DNA from: Bacteroidales bacterium
GTDB lineage: Bacteria > Bacteroidota > Bacteroidia > Bacteroidales > F082
NCBI GenBank assembly: GCA_015493215.1
Contig: WGDP01000056.1
Span: 1-52,978, forward strand
Reading direction: 5' to 3'
DNA length: 52,978 bases
In this document: piece after piece, positions 41,795-49,875 of the stretch
Position numbering within the stretch: position 1 is the first letter of the stretch
Layout: each line of letters starts with the position of its first letter
Position numbers and translations under genes: made by a program
The notes under the pieces: generated by a model
Database searches by the model: none
The model's input: the letters and a program-made list of their open reading frames with translations, nothing else
What the model was told of the DNA's origin: nothing

Positions 41795-43042
41795 TTAATC
41801 CAATTCGTGAATAACCAGTCCCGAGCGAAGTTTTGGCTCGAACCAGGTAGTTTTTGGCGGCATAATCAAACCGCTGTCAGCAATATTGATAAGCTGTTTC
41901 ATGCTAACGGGGTTGAGTGCAAAAGCCACTTTCATTTCGCCACTGTCAACCCGTTTTTTAAGTTCGCTCAATCCGCGAATACCGCCCACAAAATCGATAC
42001 GCTTCGAAGTACGCAAATCCTCAATACCCAGTATAGGGTTTAAAATTTCGTTGGTAAGAATGGTAACATCCAAAACACCAATGGGGTCGTCATCGTTGTA
42101 AGTTCCGGGCTTGGCAGTTAATTTGTACCAATGTTTGTTAAAATACATTGCAAACTGATGCAGGTTTGATGGCTTATATATTTCGGTACCGATATCTTCA
42201 ACAATAAAACTTTTGTTGAGCTTTTCCAAAAACTCATCATCCGATAATCCGTTTAAGTCTTTAACTACACGGTTATAATCAATAATAGTTAACTGCGTAT
42301 CAGGAAAATGCACTGCCAGAAAAAAGTTATACTCTTCGTTACCGGTATGATTGGGATTGTTTTCTCTTTTTTCTTTGCCAACCAAAGCTGCCGCTGCCGT
42401 ACGATGGTGGCCATCGGCAACATACACTGCGGGCATTGCCTCAAAGTGTTTGATTATTTTTTGAATCATGGCTTTATCCGAGAGCACCCAAAACTGATGG
42501 CCTACCCCGTCGTCAGCGGTAAACTCGTACTCAGGCGTATGGGTTATGGCGTACTCCATAATCATGCTATCGAGATTGGCATTTGCCGGATACGAAAAAA
42601 ATACCGGTTCCATGTTTGCATTGGTAACCCGCACATGTTTCATTCGGTCTTCCTCTTTGTCTTTCCGGGTTAGTTCATGCTTTTTAATAACATTGTTCAG
42701 GTAGTCGTCAACACTGGCACACCCCACAATACCATACTGGGTTCTCGACCACATGGTTTGAGCGTAGATGTACAGTTTATCTTCATCATCCTGCTTTAAC
42801 CAGCCATTTGCCTTGAATTTATCAAGGTTTTCTTTAGCCTTGTTATAAACTTCCTCGCTATAGAGGCTGGTTCCCTCCGGCAGGTCGATTTCAGGTTTGA
42901 TAATGTGCAACAATGAATATTCGTTGCCTTCAGCCTCTTTACGTGCTTCATCTGAATTTAGTACGTCATAAGGGCGTGACGCCAGTTTTGCGGCGATTTC
43001 TTTTGGTGGGCGAAGCCCTTTGAATGCTTTAAGTGTAGCCAT
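41795..43042 (-). CDS. DUF1015-family protein
   Basis: LKAFKGLRPPKEIAAKLASRPYDVLNSDEARKEAEGNEYSLLHIIKPEIDLP, VYVADGHHRTAAA. Confidence 0.88.
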   Translation of the reverse strand: MATLKAFKGLRPPKEIAAKLASRPYDVLNSDEARKEAEGNEYSLLHIIKPEIDLPEGTSLYSEEVYNKAKENLDKFKANGWLKQDDEDKLYIYAQTMWSRTQYGIVGCASVDDYLNNVIKKHELTRKDKEEDRMKHVRVTNANMEPVFFSYPANANLDSMIMEYAITHTPEYEFTADDGVGHQFWVLSDKAMIQKIIKHFEAMPAVYVADGHHRTAAAALVGKEKRENNPNHTGNEEYNFFLAVHFPDTQLTIIDYNRVVKDLNGLSDDEFLEKLNKSFIVEDIGTEIYKPSNLHQFAMYFNKHWYKLTAKPGTYNDDDPIGVLDVTILTNEILNPILGIEDLRTSKRIDFVGGIRGLSELKKRVDSGEMKVAFALNPVSMKQLINIADSGLIMPPKTTWFEPKLRSGLVIHELD

Positions 43043-43120
43043 TGTTTTAGGGTTTTTTTTTGGAAAATGCTGTTTTTATAAATTGATTTCCAATAAAAAT
43101 TGGATTTCAAACGGGTAAAA

Positions 43121-43153
43121 AAAATCCGACTACTCCCTAAGTAGCCGGATTTC
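43121..43153. terminator. Intrinsic terminator between four-helix gene and DUF1015 gene
   Basis: AAATCCGACTAC-tccctaa-GTAGCCGGATTT flanked by A/T runs. Confidence 0.65.
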
Positions 43154-43167
43154 TTAAAAAATATCTG

Positions 43168-43710
43168 TTACATTCTATCCATATAATCGGTGTTGCCCAT
43201 CGAGTTATAAGGATCGTAATTGGATTCTCTGTTGTTGTTGTAACGATTATTATGATCGTAACTATTATTATAGTTAGGATTGTTGTAATTGTTTGATCGT
43301 TGCAACGACGAAATAAGTGCACCAATCATTTTGGTCATTTCCATTAATACGCCTCTTGATTCCTCTTCGGCAGTATCGGTAAGCAGGTTTTGGCGAACAG
43401 CCAGCGTTGTATAAACAACACACTGACGAATAGAACTTTTCGCCATTTTCAGGTAGTGGACAAATTGGCTTTTGTTGCGCGCTGACCCTTCAGAAATATA
43501 AAGGGAAATACTACGGGCAGCTTCGTTAAAACGTAAAGCAAGTTTAGTCCTGTCTTCTTCAGGAAAAAGCATGGTTTTTTCTTGTACCCAGTTAACATAG
43601 TCAAGCGATTTGTGATAAATCCTCAAATCTTCAAACCGGAAAAAGGTTACCGGTCTTTCTTCACTTTCTTGTCTTTCCTGTCTCTCTGGTCTCTCATCTT
43701 GATAGCTCAT
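43168..43710 (-). CDS. Four-helix bundle (S23/IVP-like) protein with Asn/Tyr-rich C-terminal tail
   Basis: FRFEDLRIYHKSLDYVNWVQEKTMLFPEEDRTKLALRFNEAARSISLYISEGSARNKSQFVHYLKMAKSSIRQCVVYTTLA then NNYNNPNYNNSYDHNNRYNNNRESNYDPYNSMGN. Confidence 0.8.
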   Translation of the reverse strand: MSYQDERPERQERQESEERPVTFFRFEDLRIYHKSLDYVNWVQEKTMLFPEEDRTKLALRFNEAARSISLYISEGSARNKSQFVHYLKMAKSSIRQCVVYTTLAVRQNLLTDTAEEESRGVLMEMTKMIGALISSLQRSNNYNNPNYNNSYDHNNRYNNNRESNYDPYNSMGNTDYMDRM

Positions 43711-43802
43711 ATCACATTAATTTAGGTTTGTAAATAATAAATTTAATTTTGGTTTTTCTATTTTTTGGGATTGTTGGTTATTCCTTGGTTGTTGTATGAT
43801 GA

Positions 43803-44723
43803 TTAATTAACTTTAAAAGTTGCATCACCCTTTTCAATAAAAGCAATTATTTGATTGGCGGCAGCCTTACCTGCGTTGATATTGGCTTCGGCAGTTTGCG
43901 CTCCCATTTTTTTAGGTGTAAAGAAAAATCTTCCTTCAAATTTTTCAGCAATTTCCGATTTGTTATCGGGTGCAATGTCCGAAATGTACTGAAAGCCTTC
44001 TTTTTCTTCAAAAATCTTTATAAGGTCATCTTCATCAATAACCTCTTTTCGGGCTGTGTTAACCAAAACAGCATTGTCTTTCATAATTGATAACAACTTA
44101 TGATTGATGCTTTTTATGGTGTGTTGGTTGGCCGGAATGTGAAGGCTGACAAAATCGCACGAAGCATACATATCTTCAACCTTATCAAAAACTTTTACAC
44201 CATCGGCTTCAATGGCTTCTTTTGGCACAAACGGATCGAAAGCAGCCACTTCCATACCAAAACCTTTGGCAATACGGGCAACATTTTTACCAACATTACC
44301 GTAGGCATGTATTCCGATTGTTTTTCCTTTTAACTCGTGGCCGGAGGTTCCGTTGAAATGGTTTCGGTATTGAAAAACCATCATACCCATAACAAGCTCG
44401 GCTACGGCATTTGAATTTTGCCCCGGTGTGTTCATCACCGTAACTCCTTTGGCAGTGGCAGCTTCGAGGTTAACATTGTCGTAACCGGCACCTGCGCGCA
44501 CCACAATTTTAAGGTTTTTGGCGGCATCAATAACGGCAGGTGTAACTTTATCGCTTCTGATAATCATTGCGTCAACATCCTGCACGGCATTAATCAAATC
44601 CTCTTCTCCGGCATATTTTTCCAGAAAAACATATTCGTAACCGGCGTTGTCAAATACCGATTTTATTTGGTCAACGGCAGCTTTTGCAAAAGGTTTTACG
44701 GTGGCAATAAGTACTTTTGGCAT
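43803..44723 (-). CDS. serA: D-3-phosphoglycerate dehydrogenase-like (SerA)
   Basis: VVRAGAGYDNVNLEAATAKGVTVMNTPGQNSNAVAELVMGMM, GKTIGIHAYGNVGKNVARIAKGFGM; adjacent to serC. Confidence 0.9.
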   Translation of the reverse strand: MPKVLIATVKPFAKAAVDQIKSVFDNAGYEYVFLEKYAGEEDLINAVQDVDAMIIRSDKVTPAVIDAAKNLKIVVRAGAGYDNVNLEAATAKGVTVMNTPGQNSNAVAELVMGMMVFQYRNHFNGTSGHELKGKTIGIHAYGNVGKNVARIAKGFGMEVAAFDPFVPKEAIEADGVKVFDKVEDMYASCDFVSLHIPANQHTIKSINHKLLSIMKDNAVLVNTARKEVIDEDDLIKIFEEKEGFQYISDIAPDNKSEIAEKFEGRFFFTPKKMGAQTAEANINAGKAAANQIIAFIEKGDATFKVN

Positions 44724-44744
44724 AACAGTAAATTTTATGGTTTG

Positions 44745-45818
44745 CTATTTATTATCATTTTCAAAATCCTGCATGCATTGAACCAACGCTTCTACGCTTT
44801 CGATGGGCAGGGCATTGTAAGTAGATGCTCTGAAACCGCCTACCGAGCGATGGCCTTTAATGCCAACCATTCCTCTTTCAGTGGCAAAATCAAGAAATGC
44901 TTTCTCTTTGTCTTCGGCACCATCGTTCATAACAAAACAGATATTCATAATAGAACGGTCCTCTTTGTTGGTAACGGTTCCTTTAAACAGGCTGTTTCTG
45001 TCAATTTCATCATACAACAATGCGGCTTTCTGCTGATTATACTCATGCATTTTTTCAACGCCGCCACGACCATCAATCCATTTTAAGGTTTGCAATGCAG
45101 CAAATACCGGAAGCACCGGAGGTGTGTTGAACATGCTGCCTTTGTCGATGTGTGTTTGATAATTGAGCATGGTTGGAATGTTTCTGTCCACTTTGCCCAA
45201 TATGTCGTTGCGAATAATTACAAAAGTAACGCCCGCCGGAGCCAGGTTTTTTTGTGCTCCGCCATAAATCAACACATATTTTGAAATATCAACCGGACGG
45301 CTCAAAATGTCGGATGACATGTCGGCAACCAACGGTACAGGCGAATCGATATCGGTTTTTATCTCGGTACCGTAAATGGTGTTATTGGTTGTAATATGAA
45401 AATAATCAGCATCTTCAGGAATTTTATAATCCTTTGGGATATAGTTAAAAGTAGCATCTTCCGAAGAGGCAACCACATCAACTTCACCAAAATTTTTGGC
45501 TTCTTTAATGGCCTTTTTCGACCAGGCGCCGGTATTTAAATAGGCAGCCTTTTTGTTAAACAGGTTAAAAGGAACCATAGCAAACTGGGTACTGGCACCT
45601 CCTCCAAGAAAAAGTACCGAATATCCGTCGGGAATATTTAAAAGCTTTTTAAAAAGTGACTGGGCTTCATCCATTACAGCAACAAATTCTTTGCTTCGAT
45701 GCGAAATGGACATCAGGGAAATGCCGGTACCGGCAAAATCACGAACAGCTTCTGCTGTTTTTTCTATGGTATAATCAGGTAAAATAGACGGACCTGCATA
45801 AAAATTATGTTTTGTCAT
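44745..45818 (-). CDS. serC: Phosphoserine aminotransferase
   Basis: [67 protein letters not shown]-like region. Confidence 0.95.
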   Translation of the reverse strand: MTKHNFYAGPSILPDYTIEKTAEAVRDFAGTGISLMSISHRSKEFVAVMDEAQSLFKKLLNIPDGYSVLFLGGGASTQFAMVPFNLFNKKAAYLNTGAWSKKAIKEAKNFGEVDVVASSEDATFNYIPKDYKIPEDADYFHITTNNTIYGTEIKTDIDSPVPLVADMSSDILSRPVDISKYVLIYGGAQKNLAPAGVTFVIIRNDILGKVDRNIPTMLNYQTHIDKGSMFNTPPVLPVFAALQTLKWIDGRGGVEKMHEYNQQKAALLYDEIDRNSLFKGTVTNKEDRSIMNICFVMNDGAEDKEKAFLDFATERGMVGIKGHRSVGGFRASTYNALPIESVEALVQCMQDFENDNK

Positions 45819-46014
45819 GTTCCTTTATTTTTTTGGTTTTATAATAAGTGGGGCAAAGATAATATTCTATTGAACTTTTTAAACATTTTTAAGGTTAGAA
45901 TTATCCTAAATAATATTAAATAAACAGCTCTTTTTTAACCTTGTGCGTCAACAATCCTCAAAAAATGATTTTTATCATGTATTTTTTTTGTAAACCGGGC
46001 TATGGTGCATTTGT

Positions 46015-46022
46015 TATATTTG
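46015..46022 (+). promoter_or_regulatory. -7 box TATATTTG (TTTG -33-like at 45987)
   Basis: TAnnTTTG match with TTTG upstream at 24-nt spacing. Confidence 0.4.
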
Positions 46023-46024
46023 CA

Positions 46025-46130
46025 CGCAACGTGTCCGGGAAGTGTCAGGTTTATTATTTTAAGGTTTTCTCTGTCATGCGTGGATGAAGCCTACAACCAA
46101 TGGCCGGAGAACCTTGTCATTTAAGTTGCG
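46025..46130 (+). ncRNA. Candidate structured 5' leader RNA of the DUF1573 gene
   Basis: CGCAAC (46025-46030) complementary to GTTGCG (46125-46130), enclosing AAGGTT..CTC (46061-46071) / GAGAACCTT (46107-46115); starts just after a -7 box. Confidence 0.35.
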
Positions 46131-46170
46131 GTTATTAAAAAATGATTTGCCATTTAAAAATTAGTAACAA

Positions 46171-46998
46171 TTGAAAAAACGGTCGGTATTACTTTGGTTT
46201 GTGCTTTTCAGCGTGATGCTTTTTGCTCAAAAAAAAGAGGCTAAAAAAATAAAACTCAAAGAGGGCTATGGTTTTGTGTTGGGAAATATTGGCTTTGCAG
46301 TTGACAGCTCCGACTTTTTTATTGGCGATGTTCAGTCGGGAACACAGTCCACTTATAAACTGAAGATGTACAATTATGGAAAAGAAGAGGTGGTGTTTTC
46401 TCCCGGAAAAAGCAGTCAGCTTATTTCGGTAACATACGATAATTCAATTCTTTATCCGCACACTGAAGGGGTGGCCAATGTCCATTTTAATGCTGTACGC
46501 GAGTTACCACCCGGCCCGGTGCAATTGGAAGTTGTTATTGAAACAAACGACGAACTGAATCCATGGAAGTTTTTGTATCTGAATGCCAACATTATTAAAG
46601 GAGGTGGTATCGAAATAGGCAAAACACATTATATAGATACTGTTCCGAGAATGGTGTTTAACCATTATAACTTTGAGTATGGCCACAAAATCTTCAATGG
46701 ACGCGTCCGGCACGATTTTATGTTCTCAAATATGGGATCGAAAGAACTGGTAATTAAAAAAATTGAATTGTGTAACGGATGTGTTTTAAAAGGGAAACCC
46801 AACAGGGTTATTGAACCCGGTGAAAGCGGCAGCCTGGTACTTGCTATTAAAACCCGCGGAATAGGGGTAGCTCACCGAAGCATTAAGGTTTACACCAACG
46901 ACCCTGTTAATCCGGTTATTTATCTTGGCATTCATGGCACCGTAACTTTTAGCGGCCCCGCAAAAAAAGACCCCGCCTTTTGTAAAGAGAGCTTTTAA
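46171..46998 (+). CDS. Secreted DUF1573-like protein (TTG start)
   Basis: Signal-like KKRSVLLWFVLFSVMLFAQ; FIGDVQSGTQSTYKLKMYNYGKEEVVF, HDFMFSNMGSKELVIKKIELCNGC, VYTNDPVNPVIYLGIHGTV. Confidence 0.78.
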   Translation: MKKRSVLLWFVLFSVMLFAQKKEAKKIKLKEGYGFVLGNIGFAVDSSDFFIGDVQSGTQSTYKLKMYNYGKEEVVFSPGKSSQLISVTYDNSILYPHTEGVANVHFNAVRELPPGPVQLEVVIETNDELNPWKFLYLNANIIKGGGIEIGKTHYIDTVPRMVFNHYNFEYGHKIFNGRVRHDFMFSNMGSKELVIKKIELCNGCVLKGKPNRVIEPGESGSLVLAIKTRGIGVAHRSIKVYTNDPVNPVIYLGIHGTVTFSGPAKKDPAFCKESF

Positions 46999-47053
46999 AG
47001 GTTGCTATATTAGCTAATTCTTACTTTGATTTAATAAAAGTACTATCATATCA

Positions 47054-47144
47054 AATAGTACACTGATTTTTATGATTTGACTGATTCGACTGATTTTCTT
47101 CTTATCATAACAATCAGTTCTATCAGCCCGATCAGTGTACTATT
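47054..47144. repeat. Long hairpin element with 14-nt perfect terminal arms AATAGTACACTGAT / ATCAGTGTACTATT
   Basis: Arms read directly; complementarity continues imperfectly inward (TGAT, CTGATT blocks). Confidence 0.75.
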
Positions 47145-47291
47145 AAAAGACAGAAAGTTTATGTCGCTTATGGAACAACAACACAGCAAAATGGTTCTAA
47201 ATAAATTGTAACATCAAAATATTAATTAGCCAAACCTGGCCATCAGAATACTTCTTGTAAAAATCTTCTTTCTTATGAAACTAATAATGTT

Positions 47292-47299
47292 TACTTTTG
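47292..47299 (+). promoter_or_regulatory. -7 box TACTTTTG upstream of rubrerythrin
   Basis: TAnnTTTG match about 30 bp before start. Confidence 0.45.
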
Positions 47300-47328
47300 A
47301 GAAAATAATTTTTTAATAAAATACCATT

Positions 47329-47904
47329 ATGAAATCAATCAAAGGAACACAAACCGAGCAAAACCTGCTTAAGGCTTTTGCCGGTGAATCACAGGCACGT
47401 ATGCGTTACGATTATTTTTCAAAACAGGCCAAAAAAGAAGGCCTTGAACAAATTTCAGCCATTTTTAACGAAACGGCGCTAAACGAAAAAGAGCATGCAA
47501 AGCGATTTTTTAAATTCCTTGAAGGGGGAATGGTTGAAATAACAGCTGCTTATCCGGCAGGCATTATCGGCACCACCCTCGAAAATTTAAAAGCTGCCGC
47601 CGATGGCGAAAATGAAGAGTGGTCAGAATTATACCCCGAATTTGCCGATGTGGCCGAAAAAGAAGGGTTTAAAGATGTTGCCATTGCATTCAGGATGATT
47701 GCCCGCGTGGAAAAGGCACACGAAGAACGCTACAGAAAGTTATATGACAATCTGGATAGCGGAAGAGTCTTTGAACGTGAGGGAGTTATCGTATGGAAGT
47801 GCCGTAACTGCGGTTATTTACACGAAGGCAAAAAAGCACCTAAAAAATGCCCGGCCTGTTTGCACCCTCAATCCTATTTTGAAATTCAGGAAACTAATTT
47901 TTAG
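47329..47904 (+). CDS. rbr: Rubrerythrin
   Basis: [49 protein letters not shown], rubredoxin-like [28 protein letters not shown]. Confidence 0.95.
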   Translation: MKSIKGTQTEQNLLKAFAGESQARMRYDYFSKQAKKEGLEQISAIFNETALNEKEHAKRFFKFLEGGMVEITAAYPAGIIGTTLENLKAAADGENEEWSELYPEFADVAEKEGFKDVAIAFRMIARVEKAHEERYRKLYDNLDSGRVFEREGVIVWKCRNCGYLHEGKKAPKKCPACLHPQSYFEIQETNF

Positions 47905-48308
47905 GTTTATTCAATTTGGTAATTACGGTTATCCATTTTCGTAATTGGATATAAAACATCCGGCAAAACCAAATACTGTTTTGCCATAATGTGCGCAGTT
48001 TCAATCACTCCCTGTTTTTGGCACGCGTATTGGTAAAGAAGTGCATCATCAGGAGGGAACCTGCTGGTAAATGTAAATTTGGTTTTGGTGAATCAGGTCG
48101 GTGTAACAAACTCCGGCCTTTTTCTTTTTTATGTGTTCATACTCAACCATTTTGGAGGTTTAAATACAATACAAACCGCGGCAGGCATCAACGGCATAAA
48201 TAAAACAGCTTAGTTTATATTCCTTCTGAATTATCTTTTTCGCTTGTTTACAATACTTCTATTGTTTATTTTTACACAGCTAATATTATCAATATAAAAA
48301 TTATCAAT

Positions 48309-48722
48309 ATGAAGTCACACGTTTCGCTTGAAGTCCAATGTCCGTTTTGCATGAAATCATTTATGTGTGAAGAGCACAAGTTGCACCATTTTCCCAGCAT
48401 CAAATTAAATGTAATGACCCCAAAGCAGAGAGGAACCATTCATCTGTGTTCGGTTTACGAATGTTTTGATCACTATTCGGATATTGACATCCCCGACAAA
48501 ACCATTGTTGAGTTTACCTGCCCCCATTGCAACAAAGAGCTATTGGTAAAAGAGGAGTGTAAAATTTGTGGCGCCCCCATGGTTTCGCTGACTTTAAAAA
48601 CGGGAGGCCGGGTAAACATTTGTTCACGCAAGGGCTGCTCAAATCACTATGTGGCTTTTGAAGACCTTAACAGCGAACTGCTTAGCTTTTACGAAAAATT
48701 TAAATATGGACATCACAAATAA
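48309..48722 (+). CDS. Small multi-zinc-ribbon protein, unknown function
   Basis: CPFCMKSFMC, CPHCNKELLVKEECKICGAP, CSRKGCSNHY. Confidence 0.7.
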   Translation: MKSHVSLEVQCPFCMKSFMCEEHKLHHFPSIKLNVMTPKQRGTIHLCSVYECFDHYSDIDIPDKTIVEFTCPHCNKELLVKEECKICGAPMVSLTLKTGGRVNICSRKGCSNHYVAFEDLNSELLSFYEKFKYGHHK

Positions 48723-48747
48723 TAACTGCTATTGTCTATCTATTACT

Positions 48748-49644
48748 CTACAACAAGTTAGCATCAAAAGCACTATATTTCTCTCTTATTTTAAATGCTC
48801 CGGCGTTAACAATTGTGCCATCTTTAAACAGCAAATCAGCAGGCTCAAAAACCTCTTCTATCATCCAGCGCGAACGGTTAATAATCTCATCCGATACCTC
48901 TTTTGTTCGCTGAAAAACAGTTGCAGGCTTGTTTTCGAGTTTTTGACTTATCAGCATCCAAACGGACTGCATAATTTCAGCAGGTTCATACCCACTGATA
49001 ACAACTCCTTTATTATAGGTGAGTGAAATTGATGAATAGGCACCCGGTCCCGTGTTTAATCCCACCTTCAAAGGAATTATAAAACCATCAATGTTATGTT
49101 TGCCGGAGGCCAGTGCTTTAATAATACCCGGCATTTGACAATGCTGCTGAAACACAAAAAAGTTTCTAAACCCAACGGTTTTTGCTTTAGCCAACCCTGC
49201 CGCCGTTACCAGGGCTTCATCTTCGTATCCTGTAATGGCATACAACACTTTGTTCCGGCGTTTTTTTGATGCCACCACCATGGCACCGAGAATATCATCA
49301 ACAATTCTGATGTCAGCGCCGGACTCCATCTGATCCTTAAGGTTTGATTGCGAACCCGGTAAGGATAAATAGTGCTCTTTAATGGTAAGAATAGCCTTTT
49401 CCGATTTGGAAAAATCAATCATCCTGTCCACAAAATCCGTGTCCTCACAAAATAAACCAAAATCCGTTTCGCTCTTCAACGAAATCCAATCGGGCAACCA
49501 ATCCTCCAATTCATATTTTTGCACTATATTCCTTAAGTCGGCACCCGGCATCAAAATTGTAAAAGGCTCTGCCTCAACATCGTTTATCAACGAAGCAAAA
49601 TGTTTTACCACATCGCGGTCTATGTAATTTTCCGGTAAACTCAT
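48748..49644 (-). CDS. HypD-like protein lacking catalytic cysteine motifs (putative pseudoenzyme)
   Basis: LSLPGSQSNLKDQMESGADIRIVDDILGAMVVASKKRRNKVLYAITGYEDEA...NFFVFQQHCQMPGIIKALASGKHNIDGFIIP...VVISGYEPAEIMQSVWMLISQKLE...NAGAFKIREKYSAFDA aligns with HypD; start moved to MSLPENYIDRD. Confidence 0.8.
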   Translation of the reverse strand: MSLPENYIDRDVVKHFASLINDVEAEPFTILMPGADLRNIVQKYELEDWLPDWISLKSETDFGLFCEDTDFVDRMIDFSKSEKAILTIKEHYLSLPGSQSNLKDQMESGADIRIVDDILGAMVVASKKRRNKVLYAITGYEDEALVTAAGLAKAKTVGFRNFFVFQQHCQMPGIIKALASGKHNIDGFIIPLKVGLNTGPGAYSSISLTYNKGVVISGYEPAEIMQSVWMLISQKLENKPATVFQRTKEVSDEIINRSRWMIEEVFEPADLLFKDGTIVNAGAFKIREKYSAFDANLL

Positions 49645-49784
49645 TATATAACAATTTACATCCCCTACTCTATCGGGCACAAAATTAACCCTTTTATACT
49701 TGTCAAAAAAACATCTGCACCTTAATATCGAAGTTGTTTATAAGACTAATTCAAATCAATTTATATTGTTTCTAAATTTTATAT

Positions 49785-49802
49785 CTGTTAAAACTTTAAC
49801 AG
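49785..49802. promoter_or_regulatory. Candidate operator CTGTTAAA-AC-TTTAACAG upstream of hox operon
   Basis: 8-2-8 perfect inverted repeat ending 10 bp before a TATATTTG -7 box (49813-49820). Confidence 0.5.
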
Positions 49803-49812
49803 TAATATGATT

Positions 49813-49820
49813 TATATTTG
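49813..49820 (+). promoter_or_regulatory. -7 box TATATTTG of hox operon
   Basis: TAnnTTTG match, about 55 bp upstream of hoxF. Confidence 0.5.
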
Positions 49821-49875
49821 CTGTGAAATTATTAACAAATAGAAATGCCCATTAATTTTAATAAAACATAACGTT

